Source of the DNA: Clostridiales bacterium
Lineage (GTDB): Bacteria; Bacillota; Clostridia; Lachnospirales; Lachnospiraceae
Direction of reading: 5' to 3'
Assembly: GCA_012520655.1 (NCBI GenBank)
Contig: JAAYNW010000028.1
Coordinates: 50,329 to 114,328 of the forward strand
DNA: 64,000 nt
Shown here: positions 45,821 to 55,646 of the stretch, piece by piece
Position numbering within the stretch: position 1 is the stretch's first letter
Layout: each line of letters starts with the position of its first letter
Notes under the pieces: generated by a model
Databases searched by the model: none
What the model saw: the letters and a program-made list of their open reading frames with translations, nothing else
What the model was told of the DNA's origin: nothing
Program-made: the position numbers and the translations under genes

Positions 45821-47959
45821 TTAAGATTCCGGTGTAAATTGGATTTCTCTCGTTATCGTTTTTTGAGTGGTGGTTCCCTCTGTGGTCGTTACTTCTCCCG
45901 TGTCGGGATTCGTTACCGTCTGCGCGTCGGTAGTGACCGTATACGTAAAGGTAATCGTCCCCGTTGCCGATTTGATTCCTGTATAATTGACCGAAATAGG
46001 GAAAGAAGTTGTATTCGTATTTAAAAGCTGGATTCCGTCCGCCGTATCTACCGTGACCGTAACATTCACCCCCGCCCTGTACTGAGGATCTTCCTCCGGA
46101 GAAGGTGCCTGTATGCTTCCGCTATAACTATATGTCGCCTGCTTCGGACCTATACTCACCTGCAAATCGATAGCTGTTCCGCTATCCACATAGGAGCCTA
46201 CGGAATAACTCTGATAACATACGAGTCCCGACAGAGATGCATCATCATTATTTACTTCCGATACGCTTCCAACCTTTAAGCCCGCTTCCGTCAAGGTCGC
46301 CATAGCATCCATTTCCGATATTCCGATTAGATTAGGCACTCTTATTTTGTTGTCCTCCGCACCCTGACTGATACGTATAGTAACCGCTGAACCGCTGGGC
46401 GCTTTTGTTCCGCCCTCAGGTGTTTGGGAAATAATATTTCCTTTCGCCACCTTCGTATCGTAACTCTCCGTCTTACTTACGGTAAAGCCTTTCCCCTGCA
46501 AAGTCGACACTGCCTCTGCCGTAGATTTCCCTACTACATCCGGAACTTCTACGCCGCTCGTTCCCGAATTGACCGTAAGTATGATTTCAGTACTCGAATC
46601 TACCATCTGGCCGATACCTATATTACATTCAAGCACCAGACCTTCATCGTATTCTGCCGTTTCCTTATAAGTTATTTCAGGCGATAAGCCCAACCCTAAA
46701 AGCTCTTTTTTTACTTCTTCGATCTGTCGTCCCACTACTTTCGGCATTTCTACTTTACCGGACTCCTCCTGCGTCTCTTTGTTATCTTTTCCGCCTCCAA
46801 ACGGAAGGATTCCCAAGGTTTTCCCTACTAAAAATAGTACAATAAAACCAATCAGAAGCGCTGCGACAATGGCTAGTATCGTTGTAATACGCTCAATCTT
46901 GGAATTGTATTCCTCTTCTTCGCCCTCCTCATCTTCCATATCGTCGATATCCTCTTCCTCCTCGTCATCATCACCCTCATCCTCTTCTTCGAAAATAGGA
47001 CGAATCTTCTTAAGACGCAACTCCTCTTCCATAGAATCTCTTCGATTGGACTGCTTCTTGATTTGTACCATATCTTTGTCCGTAATCATTCTTGTAGAAG
47101 CTTCTTCATTGGGATTTACCATTTTTACGAAGTCCTCATCAGGATTAATCAGTGACTGCTTCAAATCCGCAATCAGATTTCTCATAGACTGATACCTTCT
47201 GTCCGGACTTTTCTGGCAGCATTTAAAAACAATCTGTTCTACGCTGACAGGTATCTCGGAGACATATTCTCTCGGAGAAGGCAGCGGCTCTTGTATATGT
47301 TTAATAGCTATGGCTACCGTCGTTTCCCCATTAAAGGGAACCCTTCCGGTAAGCATTTCGAACATGGTAATGCCGAGAGAATAGATATCGCTTTTCTCGT
47401 CGCTATATCCGCCCCTCGCCTGTTCCGGTGAAGTATAATGAACGGAACCCATTACATTGGAAGTAATCGTATTGCTTGTCGCTGCCTTCGCAATGCCGAA
47501 ATCCGTTACCTTTACCTTGCCTTCCTTCGAAATAATAATATTCTGCGGTTTAATATCCCGATGAATAATATGATTGTTATGTGCGGCTTCTATTCCCATA
47601 GACACCTGTATAGCAATGCTGACAGCTTCTTTGACGGAAAGGCGTGCCTTTTTTTCGATGTACTGCTTTAATGTAATGCCCTCTACAAGCTCCATAACAA
47701 TATAGTAAATGCCGTTTTCTTCGCCAACATCATATACATTCACTATATTGGGGTGCATAAGTCCGGCTGCTGCCTGAGCTTCTACACGAAACTTTGAAAC
47801 GAAATTTGCATTTTCGGAAAATTCCTGCTTCAACACTTTTACAGCCACGTATCGATTCAGCTTATGGCATTTTGCTTTATATACGTCCGACATCCCACCG
47901 GTTCCAATTTTTTCCAGTATTTCATACCGGTCTCCGATTATCATTCCAATTTTAATCAT
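45821..47959 (-). CDS. prkC: PASTA-domain Ser/Thr protein kinase PrkC/Stk1
   Basis: 712 residues from the ATG at 47959; the upstream in-frame codons overlap stp, and GAGGTGG lies just before this ATG. Kinase domain about residues 5-265 with GTGGMSDVYKA, HRDIKPQN and DFGIAKA. A very acidic juxtamembrane stretch near 320-350 precedes the membrane helix (TTILAIVAALLIGFIVLFLV). Outside are three PASTA repeats, which bind muropeptides or lipid II, and then about 105 residues of Thr-rich beta sequence not typical of PrkC. The start overlaps the stp stop by eight bases. Confidence 0.96.
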   Translation of the reverse strand: MIKIGMIIGDRYEILEKIGTGGMSDVYKAKCHKLNRYVAVKVLKQEFSENANFVSKFRVEAQAAAGLMHPNIVNVYDVGEENGIYYIVMELVEGITLKQYIEKKARLSVKEAVSIAIQVSMGIEAAHNNHIIHRDIKPQNIIISKEGKVKVTDFGIAKAATSNTITSNVMGSVHYTSPEQARGGYSDEKSDIYSLGITMFEMLTGRVPFNGETTVAIAIKHIQEPLPSPREYVSEIPVSVEQIVFKCCQKSPDRRYQSMRNLIADLKQSLINPDEDFVKMVNPNEEASTRMITDKDMVQIKKQSNRRDSMEEELRLKKIRPIFEEEDEGDDDEEEEDIDDMEDEEGEEEEYNSKIERITTILAIVAALLIGFIVLFLVGKTLGILPFGGGKDNKETQEESGKVEMPKVVGRQIEEVKKELLGLGLSPEITYKETAEYDEGLVLECNIGIGQMVDSSTEIILTVNSGTSGVEVPDVVGKSTAEAVSTLQGKGFTVSKTESYDTKVAKGNIISQTPEGGTKAPSGSAVTIRISQGAEDNKIRVPNLIGISEMDAMATLTEAGLKVGSVSEVNNDDASLSGLVCYQSYSVGSYVDSGTAIDLQVSIGPKQATYSYSGSIQAPSPEEDPQYRAGVNVTVTVDTADGIQLLNTNTTSFPISVNYTGIKSATGTITFTYTVTTDAQTVTNPDTGEVTTTEGTTTQKTITREIQFTPES

Positions 47960-48704
47960 TTTCCACCTCGTCTGCAAACGGTTCGATAATAATTACCGCA
48001 ATATTATCTTTACCGCCGTTATTATTGGCTGCCCTAACCAATTCCTCCGCTTTTTCTTCCACATTTTTCTTTGAGCCCAAAATCCTACTGATTTCTTCGT
48101 CCTCCAGCATATTGGTCAATCCATCCGAACACATTAAAACAATATCTCCGGGAATGAGCTCCACATTGAAAAAATCCACATCTACTGTATCTCTGGCACC
48201 AATTGCTCTGGTGATAATATTTTTATCCGGATGGCTTCTTGCCGACTCCCTATCGATACCTCCCATTCGAACCATCTCTTCTACTAAAGAGTGATCCCTG
48301 GTAATTTGTTCGATCTTTCTTCCGTTCACTACATACAGCCTGCTGTCCCCCACATTGGCAACTTCCAAATACTTGCCGTTTAAGCACGTAGCTGCTACTA
48401 CCGTGGTTCCCATACCGGCAAGGGCCTCATCTTCCTCAGCCTTTTTCCTGATATGTTCATTGGCCGCTTCGATCGCTTTACCCAGTATTTTAACAGGACT
48501 TTTCTCAAAAGAACGCTCTATTTCTTCCCGCATAGTTTCTACCGTATATTTGGATGCATAGTCACCCGCATTATGTCCGCCCATTCCATCCGCTACAATA
48601 AATATATTCGGGAGATTTCCTACGGGAGTGTCCGATACAAATACATAGTCCTGATTTAATTTTCTCTTTTTTCCGATATCAGTAACAGAAAATGTCTTTA
48701 ACAC
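47952..48704 (-). CDS. prpC: PP2C-type protein phosphatase (PrpC/Stp)
   Basis: 250 residues. Metal-binding motifs VADGMGGHNAGD, VGDSRLYV, LMCSDGLTNML and GGKDNIAVI are all present. It reverses PrkC phosphorylation. The start is GTG behind AGGAGG. Its stop overlaps the kinase start, fixing a coupled kinase/phosphatase pair. Confidence 0.96.
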   Translation of the reverse strand: MLKTFSVTDIGKKRKLNQDYVFVSDTPVGNLPNIFIVADGMGGHNAGDYASKYTVETMREEIERSFEKSPVKILGKAIEAANEHIRKKAEEDEALAGMGTTVVAATCLNGKYLEVANVGDSRLYVVNGRKIEQITRDHSLVEEMVRMGGIDRESARSHPDKNIITRAIGARDTVDVDFFNVELIPGDIVLMCSDGLTNMLEDEEISRILGSKKNVEEKAEELVRAANNNGGKDNIAVIIIEPFADEVEND

Positions 48705-48722
48705 TTTAAAAGCCTCCTGTAT

Positions 48723-49790
48723 TTATTGATGGCATCCATTGTTAGCATCTTTCGATGCTATTGCCTTCCGACGAAGCTGCCCGCAGGCGCCATCAATATC
48801 TCTGCCCATTTCCCTTCTTATAGTAACATTTATTCCGTTTTTTTCAAGTTTATTTTTGAATGCAACTACTTTCTCATGGGTGCTGGATACAAAATCCCGT
48901 TCTTTTATTGGGTTCACCGGAATGAGATTGACATGGCAGTTTAGGGATCTTATGAGTCCTACAAGCTCTCTCGCATCCTCCTCAGTATCATTTACGCCTC
49001 CCACAAGGCTATATTCAAAAGTAATTCTTCTTCCGGTCTCTTTAAAATAGTATGCACAAGCCTCTATCAACTCATCCAATCCATACCTGTTCGCAATCGG
49101 CATGAGCCTTCTTCTTTTCTCGTCAGTTGTCGCATGCAGGGAAAGAGCCAACGTAATCTGCAGTTTTTCCCCCGCCAATTTACGCATCTCAGGTACGATA
49201 CCGCAAGTAGAAACAGTAATATTCCTCTGGCTGATATGTAAGCCGTCCTCATTCGTAATCAGTCTTATAAACCGCAGCACGTTGTCATAGTTATCCATCG
49301 GCTCCCCGGTTCCCATTACCACTACATTAGAGACCTTCTCTCCTGTCAGAAGCACGATGGAATAAATCTGATCCAGCATCTCCGAAGGAAGAAGGGAACG
49401 TTCCAAGCCATCCAGCGTGGAGGCACAAAAGGCGCATCCCATCCGACAGCCGACTTGAGAGGAAATGCATACAGAGTTCCCGTGTTTGTACTTCATCCAC
49501 ACGCTCTCCACCATATTTCCATCCGCTAACTCGAAAAGAAATTTCTTAGTACCGTCAATCTTCGACTCCTGCATCCTAACTTCTTTTAAATTAGTAAAAT
49601 CATATCTTTCTTTACACTTTTCCTTTAATCCCTTGGAAATATTCGTCATCTCGTCAAAGCCGCGTACTAGTTTTACATGCATCCACTCATAAATCTGCCC
49701 CGCACGGAAGGATTTCTCCCCTATGCTTTCCATATCCTCCTTCAGTTCCGAAAGCGTCATAGATTTTATATCTTTTTTTATATCCTGCAT
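48723..49790 (-). CDS. rlmN: 23S rRNA/tRNA (adenine2503-C2)-methyltransferase
   Basis: 355 residues, radical SAM. The cluster motif is CRMGCAFC (CxxxCxxC) near residue 114. The second catalytic Cys is in GRDIDGACGQLR near the C-terminus. GTGEPMDNYDNV and SLHATTD are other family marks. The position before prpC-prkC follows the B. subtilis order. Confidence 0.97.
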   Translation of the reverse strand: MQDIKKDIKSMTLSELKEDMESIGEKSFRAGQIYEWMHVKLVRGFDEMTNISKGLKEKCKERYDFTNLKEVRMQESKIDGTKKFLFELADGNMVESVWMKYKHGNSVCISSQVGCRMGCAFCASTLDGLERSLLPSEMLDQIYSIVLLTGEKVSNVVVMGTGEPMDNYDNVLRFIRLITNEDGLHISQRNITVSTCGIVPEMRKLAGEKLQITLALSLHATTDEKRRRLMPIANRYGLDELIEACAYYFKETGRRITFEYSLVGGVNDTEEDARELVGLIRSLNCHVNLIPVNPIKERDFVSSTHEKVVAFKNKLEKNGINVTIRREMGRDIDGACGQLRRKAIASKDANNGCHQ

Positions 49791-49803
49791 AGTTCAATGC
49801 CTT

Positions 49804-51102
49804 TCATACGTGCCGCCGGAATCTTGCGATAAAAAATCCGTCCGTCTCATGGACTCCCGGCAAAAGCTGTCTCATATCGGTAAGTTCAAAGGGATAATTA
49901 TCGGCAAACCAAGCCGCCATCTTCTCATTTTCTTCCTTGTGTATCGTGCATGTGCTGTAAATAAGTACGCCGCCCGGTTTGACATACTGCCATATGGTAT
50001 TCAATATTTCCTTCTGCAAAAGCGGAAGTTCTTGAAGTGCTTCTTTTGTTATGTTATATTTGATATCCCGCTTCTTTCCCACAATTCCTAAGCCCGAGCA
50101 AGGCAAATCCGCCAAAACCACATCCGCCTTTTCCCTAAGTTTCTTATCATAAACTGTCGCATCATAAGCTTCTATTATTATGTTGGTTAATTTTTGACGC
50201 ACCGCATTCTCTTTGATAAGTGCCGTCTTTTCCTCTGTCAGATCTCTGGCAAGAACTTTCCCTCTACCCTTTAACTTTACCGCCGCATGGGTTGCCTTCC
50301 CACCAGGTGCGGCGCAGACATCTATGACGAAGTCGCCTTCTTTAATACCCGCTTCTTCCACGCAGAGCATGGAACTTACATCCTGTACGGTGAGAAGCCC
50401 TTCCTCAAATCCCGGAATGCTCCGCACCCCATCCAGATGTTCCAGATCATAAGCATACGGAAGTGCGGCATGCTTTTTTATCCTTATTCCTGCTGCTTTT
50501 ATTTTTCTTAAAAGTTCCTCCTGCTCTTCTTCGCTCATCGTTTCTTTTAGGCGAATCGTTACAGGTCGAACGGCAAGCATAGCTTGAAGCATCTTTTCAG
50601 TCTGCTTTTCTCCGTAGTCTTCCATCCACATGGAAATGAGGTACTCCGGCATGGAATACCGTACGGACAGGTAACCTCCTGGGTTCTTATCCCTGTCCGG
50701 ATAAGCGATTTGGTCTTTCTGTCTCGCAATATTTCTGAGCACTCCGTTAATAAAACCTTTTAAAGACTGAAATTTCCGTTTTCCCGCAAGCTTTACCGCC
50801 TCATTGCATATTGCCGAGTCAGGAACCCCGTCCATAAATAGTATCTGGTATACACTCATACGAAGCAGGTTGCGAATCAATGGTTTCATTTTTTTCACAG
50901 GAATCTTGGAATAGCTGTCTATAATGTAATCAATCTGCATCCGTCTCTCCAAGGTTCCCTCCGTTACCCGCTTAATAAATGCTTTCTCCTTTGCACTTAA
51001 ATAATCATATTTATCCAGCACACTGCGCATCAGAATATGGCTGTAGGTGTTTTCCTTTTCTATTTCTAACAGCATATCCAGAATCAGCTCTCTTATATTC
51101 AT
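49804..51102 (-). CDS. rsmB: 16S rRNA (cytosine967-C5)-methyltransferase
   Basis: 432 residues from the ATG at 51102, which has GGAAGGA eight bases upstream; an in-frame TTG at 51126 overlaps that ribosome site and is rejected. N-terminal NusB-like domain (about 1-135), then the SAM domain with DVCAAPGGKATHAA, ADLPCSGLGIVGKKRD and YSTCTIHKEENE, containing both catalytic Cys residues. Confidence 0.95.
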   Translation of the reverse strand: MNIRELILDMLLEIEKENTYSHILMRSVLDKYDYLSAKEKAFIKRVTEGTLERRMQIDYIIDSYSKIPVKKMKPLIRNLLRMSVYQILFMDGVPDSAICNEAVKLAGKRKFQSLKGFINGVLRNIARQKDQIAYPDRDKNPGGYLSVRYSMPEYLISMWMEDYGEKQTEKMLQAMLAVRPVTIRLKETMSEEEQEELLRKIKAAGIRIKKHAALPYAYDLEHLDGVRSIPGFEEGLLTVQDVSSMLCVEEAGIKEGDFVIDVCAAPGGKATHAAVKLKGRGKVLARDLTEEKTALIKENAVRQKLTNIIIEAYDATVYDKKLREKADVVLADLPCSGLGIVGKKRDIKYNITKEALQELPLLQKEILNTIWQYVKPGGVLIYSTCTIHKEENEKMAAWFADNYPFELTDMRQLLPGVHETDGFFIARFRRHV

Positions 51103-51122
51103 AAAAATTATCCTTCCGGTTA

Positions 51123-51830
51123 TCAATCGTCATTTCTTCTGTTGCCAAACAAAAGAAGCAGACGAAGAAGCTGTAATATGGAGGAGGCAACTCCTGCTAC
51201 ATAGGTAAGGGCTGCCGCACTCAATACCTTTTTACAGCCTGCCACTTCCTCTTCCCCGGTTATCCCATAGTCCTGTAGCATTACGAGAGCCCTGGAGGAA
51301 GCGTTATATTCTACGGGGAGCGTAACTACCTGAAACAATACGGCTATTGCGAATACCCATATGCCTACTTGTACGAGCGTAGAATACATTCCCAAAACTA
51401 CTCCGAGAAGAATCAACGGAATACTGAGCGTGGAGCTGATGTTTGCTATAGGTGCCAGCGCGTTGCGAAACCGTATCGGCAAATATTCCTCCTGATGCTG
51501 CACCGCATGTCCGCATTCGTGTGCCGCCACGCCGAGAGCTGCAATGGAACTGGAATTATACGTGCGGTCCGAGAGCCTAAGTACCTTGTTCCTAGGATCG
51601 TAATGGTCGGTCAGATTGCCCTGTACACGTTCGATTCTAACATCGTAAATTCCGGAGTATCTCAATATTCTTGACGCGGCCTCTGCCCCGGTTATTCCGC
51701 TTCTGCTTCTTATCTTTTCATATTTATTGTAGGTGCTGTTCAATTTGCTGCTTGCTGCAATACACAAAATTGCTCCAACCAGCACCAAAATATAGGTAGG
51801 ATCCATATAATATCCATAATATCCGTACAT
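51123..51830 (-). CDS. Membrane zinc metallopeptidase (YugP family)
   Basis: 235 residues from the ATG at 51830, which follows AGGAGGT by eight bases and lies after the fmt stop; the longer frame to 51932 overlaps fmt and lacks support. MYGYYGYYMDPTYILVLVGAIL is the first membrane segment. The zinc motif is HECGHAVQH (HExxH, about residue 120), followed by further membrane helices and a downstream Glu region (LPVEYNASSRAL). Substrate unknown. Embedded between fmt and rsmB, common in Clostridia. Confidence 0.9.
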   Translation of the reverse strand: MYGYYGYYMDPTYILVLVGAILCIAASSKLNSTYNKYEKIRSRSGITGAEAASRILRYSGIYDVRIERVQGNLTDHYDPRNKVLRLSDRTYNSSSIAALGVAAHECGHAVQHQEEYLPIRFRNALAPIANISSTLSIPLILLGVVLGMYSTLVQVGIWVFAIAVLFQVVTLPVEYNASSRALVMLQDYGITGEEEVAGCKKVLSAAALTYVAGVASSILQLLRLLLLFGNRRNDD

Positions 51831-51888
51831 AATCGCAAACCTCCTATTTCCTTCCATATGTTCTTCCGGCCCGATTACGGAAATGCCG

Positions 51889-52854
51889 TTATCTGTCCTG
51901 TGCTCCGAGTACCATACCCTGTTTAAGAACATATCCGAGTAAAAAGTCTTGCACCTTCATCCTCTTCTTCCCCTCGAGCTGCACTTCCGTTACCTTTAAT
52001 TCGCCCTTTCCTGTCTGCACATAAAAAGCCTCTTTTTCTATCTTCGTTACAGTTCCTGCTTCTCCCTGCTCCGTTTTTATCGTTTCTTCGTCTACGGTCG
52101 AGTTGACCGGCTCAGCTTCCCATATCTTCAAAGTCTTGCTATTATAATAAGTATACGCACTGGGCCACGAATTCAGTCCTCTTATCAGCCTGTCGATTAT
52201 AACTGCTTCCTTCGTCCAGTCGATGTACCCCAAGGATTTCTTAAGCATCGATGCATGTGTCGCTTCTTCCTCCTTTTGTTTCTCGGGTACCAGTTCCCCC
52301 TTTTCTATTAAAGGAAGCGCTTTCACAATGAGCTTTGCTCCTGCTTCGCATAACTTATCGTGTAAGGATTCACCGGTTTCTTTTTCCTCAATGGGTACAA
52401 CACTCTTGATAAACATATCGCCGGTATCCACGCCTTTATCCATTCGCATAATCGTAATGCCGGTTTCTTTTTCTCCGTTTAGAATTGCCCATTGAATGGG
52501 TGCCGCTCCGCGATACTTCGGCAACAGGGAAGCATGAATATTAACGCACCCGAACTTCGGCATATTCAATATTTCCTCAGACAATATCTGCCCGAACGCA
52601 GCGACCACAAAAATATCGGCCTCGTACTTTTTAAGCTCTTCTACAGATTCCTTCTCTTTTATCCTGATCGGCTGAAATACAGGAATATTATATTTCAGCG
52701 CACATTGCTTCACAGGAGGCATCTGTACCTCCTTACCTCTTCCTTTCGGTTTATCCGGCTGAGTAACAACCGCAGCGACATCATGTCCTGCTCTCACGAT
52801 AGCCTCCAACGCACCTACTGCAAAATCAGGCGTTCCCATAAAAACTATTTTCAT
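51889..52854 (-). CDS. fmt: Methionyl-tRNA formyltransferase
   Basis: 321 residues. MKIVFMGTPDFAVGALEAI at the start, the catalytic Asn/His block NIHASLLPKYRGAAPIQWAI near residue 108, GVDTGDM, and a C-terminal OB-like domain (QTGKGELKVTEVQ). Formylates initiator Met-tRNA. The start overlaps the def stop by four bases (ATGA). Confidence 0.97.
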   Translation of the reverse strand: MKIVFMGTPDFAVGALEAIVRAGHDVAAVVTQPDKPKGRGKEVQMPPVKQCALKYNIPVFQPIRIKEKESVEELKKYEADIFVVAAFGQILSEEILNMPKFGCVNIHASLLPKYRGAAPIQWAILNGEKETGITIMRMDKGVDTGDMFIKSVVPIEEKETGESLHDKLCEAGAKLIVKALPLIEKGELVPEKQKEEEATHASMLKKSLGYIDWTKEAVIIDRLIRGLNSWPSAYTYYNSKTLKIWEAEPVNSTVDEETIKTEQGEAGTVTKIEKEAFYVQTGKGELKVTEVQLEGKKRMKVQDFLLGYVLKQGMVLGAQDR

Positions 52855-53330
52855 TCCTCATCCTCCAAATCGGATACATTCATTAATTCTCCCTCTACCT
52901 TATCTACGTAAAGCTCTCCGTCCAAATGATCGAGTTCATGGCAAATAGCCCGCGCCAGAAGTTCCGTTCCTTCAATTTCATAGGGCTCCATATTTTCATT
53001 CAGAGCCACCGCTTTCACATAGTTAGGTCTCGTAACTATGCCCGTTTTCCCCGGAACGCTAAGGCATGCCTCGCTACCTGTCTGTTCCCCGCTGGTTTCT
53101 ATAATTTTCGGATTGATAAGCACATAAGGATCCTCTCCCGTAACATCGATCACAACGATTCTCTTCAATATACCGACCTGAGGTGCTGCAAGCCCGACTC
53201 CGTACGCCTCATACATCGTATCGAACATATCATCAATCAACTCTCTGATACGGGGAGTCATCTCCTTCACATCCTTGCATTTCTTTAATAAAACATCATC
53301 TCCTATTTCTCTTATGTTTCTGATTGCCAT
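52851..53330 (-). CDS. def: Peptide deformylase
   Basis: 159 residues, type 1 deformylase. Motif 1 GVGLAAPQVG, motif 2 EACLSVPG with the metal-binding Cys, motif 3 HELDHLDG with the two His ligands. Removes the N-formyl group put in place through Fmt, with which it is co-translated. Confidence 0.97.
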   Translation of the reverse strand: MAIRNIREIGDDVLLKKCKDVKEMTPRIRELIDDMFDTMYEAYGVGLAAPQVGILKRIVVIDVTGEDPYVLINPKIIETSGEQTGSEACLSVPGKTGIVTRPNYVKAVALNENMEPYEIEGTELLARAICHELDHLDGELYVDKVEGELMNVSDLEDEE

Positions 53331-53366
53331 TTTATTTCATCCTTTCTTTATTCTTTATTAAGAGTA

Positions 53367-55646
53367 CTAATAGGAACTCATCGGATCAAAATCGAACTGT
53401 AGGGTTTCCTTTTTCAGTTCTTCCTTGTTTTTCCTATTCTCAATATATATCTCCAGCATGTTTTTAATATCTACGAGCTTATTGTATTCAACATTCTTTA
53501 TATAAAGCGTGTATCGGTAAATATCGTTAATCTTTCCGATGGAAGCAGGCGCAGACCCAATGACAATGGTTCCGTCCTTCTGCTCCTTTGCCCTCTCTTT
53601 TACCATATCTGCCACAATTTGTGCAAGCTCTCTTCCCGCTTCTTCCTCTGCCGAAGTGATAAGAACTGTCAGCATGTGTGCCGCCGGAGGATAGTGGAGC
53701 ATTTCCCTGTATAGCATTTCTTCCTCATAAAAGGATTGATAATTCTGATCTGCAGCGTGTATGATACTGTAATGCTCCGGATCATACGTCTGAATGACAA
53801 CTTCTCCTGTTTTGCCGCTTCTTCCCGCACGCCCTGCTGCCTGTGTGAGCAATTGAAATGTCCGCTCGCCCGCGCGATAATCGCCTGCATGCAGAGATAA
53901 ATCCGCCGCCAGAATCCCAACCAAGGTCACATTCGGAAAATCATGCCCCTTTACAATCATCTGAGTGCCTACCAGTATATCGGCCTCCCCATTAGCAAAG
54001 TTATTCAGAATCTCATCATAGCTATCCTTTGTGCGGGTCGTATCCGCATCCATCCGAAGTACTCTCGCCTGAGGAAATTCCTTGCGAAGCACTTCTTCTA
54101 TCTGTTGGGTTCCTGCCCGGAAACCCAAAATATATTTGGAGCCGCAGGAAGGGCAAGCTTTTACTGTCGGCTCTTCATGGCCGCAATAATGGCAGATGAG
54201 CTTCCCATTTTTATGTTCCGATAAGGAAACATCACAGTGCGGACATTTCATCACGTGTCCGCAAGCACGACAGGAAATAAATCCCGCATATCCTCTCCTG
54301 TTAATAAAAAGTATGACCTGCTCCCTTGTCCGTAAACGTTCTTCAATTAAACCATGCAGCTTCCTGCTGAATATGGAACGGTTTCCTTCTTTTAATTCTT
54401 CCCTTAAATCCACGGTATAAACAGTAGGAAGCGCTCCTCCTGCCTGTCGGTTCTTAAGTTCATACAGCTTATACTCCCCGTTTCTTGCCCTATAATACGA
54501 CTCTAGGGAAGGTGTTGCTGACCCAAGCACCACAAATGCATCTTCATGCATAGATGCAATTTTTATTGCGGTCTCTCTGGCGTGATATTTCGGCATGGAT
54601 TCGCTTTTGTATGTATTTTCGTGTTCCTCATCTATAACAATTAAGCCAAGATTGGGAAAAGGTGTAAACAGTGCAGACCTCGGTCCGATAATTACATCGA
54701 TGTCTCCCTTTTTAGCCCGCTCGCACTGATCGTATTTTTCCCCTTTTGACAAGGTAGAGTTCATAACCGATACGCGGCTGCCGAAGCATTTATAAAAACG
54801 AAGCACCGTCTGATAAGTCAGAGCGATTTCCGGGATTAATACAATGGCTTGCTTTCCTCTTTTTACCATCTCTTCAATTAGCGCGAGATACACTTCTGTT
54901 TTCCCGCTTCCCGTAATTCCATGAATGAGGCAAGTATTTCTCTCTCCAGAATCATAGGCGGATAAAATATCTTTCAGTATGAAGCTTTGCTCTTCGCATA
55001 AGTCCTTTTTTACTCCGTAACTTTCGCTTCGGACATCCTTTTTCTCTTTCATAAGTTCTATCGGATCACGATAGTTGCTTTCCACCGATATCCGAACGGC
55101 TCCCTGCGCCTCCAGACTTTTCAGCGTCTTTAAGGAAACATGAAGTTTCCCTGTAAGAAGAGATACCGGAAGCTCTTTTTCCGGTATCAGCTCGGCAAGT
55201 ACACGGGCCTTTGCCACTTGACGTTTTGTCAGACAGCTTTTGAGCAAAGCTTCCGTTTCCTGTTCAGAAAGCAAGAGCCTGCAATCTTTCTTTTCCACAT
55301 TTTTTATCTTCTGTTTTACCGGAAGCACTGTCTTAAGTGCCGCGATCATAGTGGAACCATACTGCTCCTTCATCCATGCCGCCAGCCTAATATAATCGGC
55401 TTCCGCCGTTATATCCCTCTCCTCGGCAAAAGCTATGCTTTTTAACTTTTCCGGAGCAAATTCCGCCTGATCCGTTATCTCGATGATATAGCCTTTTCTG
55501 AGATGATTTCCCGCTCCAAAAGGCACTGTCACACAGGCTCCCACCTCCAGCTCGCCTCTTAAATCTGGAGGAATCAAATACTGGAAAGGACGGTCTACCT
55601 TTTCATGGGATATATCTATTATGATGTTTGCGTATTTTCCTTCCAT
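53367..55646 (-). CDS. priA: Primosomal replication restart helicase PriA
   Basis: 759 residues. DNA-binding N-terminal domain, Walker A GITGSGKTEVYL near residue 244, DEEH (VIDEEHENTYKSESMPKYHA), a zinc region with CRACGHVMKCPHCD and CHYCGHEE...CPSCGSKY, then the second helicase domain with the AAGRAGRSGKTGEV motif. The start overlaps murE by 28 bases, and the stop codon is TAG. Confidence 0.96.
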   Translation of the reverse strand: MEGKYANIIIDISHEKVDRPFQYLIPPDLRGELEVGACVTVPFGAGNHLRKGYIIEITDQAEFAPEKLKSIAFAEERDITAEADYIRLAAWMKEQYGSTMIAALKTVLPVKQKIKNVEKKDCRLLLSEQETEALLKSCLTKRQVAKARVLAELIPEKELPVSLLTGKLHVSLKTLKSLEAQGAVRISVESNYRDPIELMKEKKDVRSESYGVKKDLCEEQSFILKDILSAYDSGERNTCLIHGITGSGKTEVYLALIEEMVKRGKQAIVLIPEIALTYQTVLRFYKCFGSRVSVMNSTLSKGEKYDQCERAKKGDIDVIIGPRSALFTPFPNLGLIVIDEEHENTYKSESMPKYHARETAIKIASMHEDAFVVLGSATPSLESYYRARNGEYKLYELKNRQAGGALPTVYTVDLREELKEGNRSIFSRKLHGLIEERLRTREQVILFINRRGYAGFISCRACGHVMKCPHCDVSLSEHKNGKLICHYCGHEEPTVKACPSCGSKYILGFRAGTQQIEEVLRKEFPQARVLRMDADTTRTKDSYDEILNNFANGEADILVGTQMIVKGHDFPNVTLVGILAADLSLHAGDYRAGERTFQLLTQAAGRAGRSGKTGEVVIQTYDPEHYSIIHAADQNYQSFYEEEMLYREMLHYPPAAHMLTVLITSAEEEAGRELAQIVADMVKERAKEQKDGTIVIGSAPASIGKINDIYRYTLYIKNVEYNKLVDIKNMLEIYIENRKNKEELKKETLQFDFDPMSSY

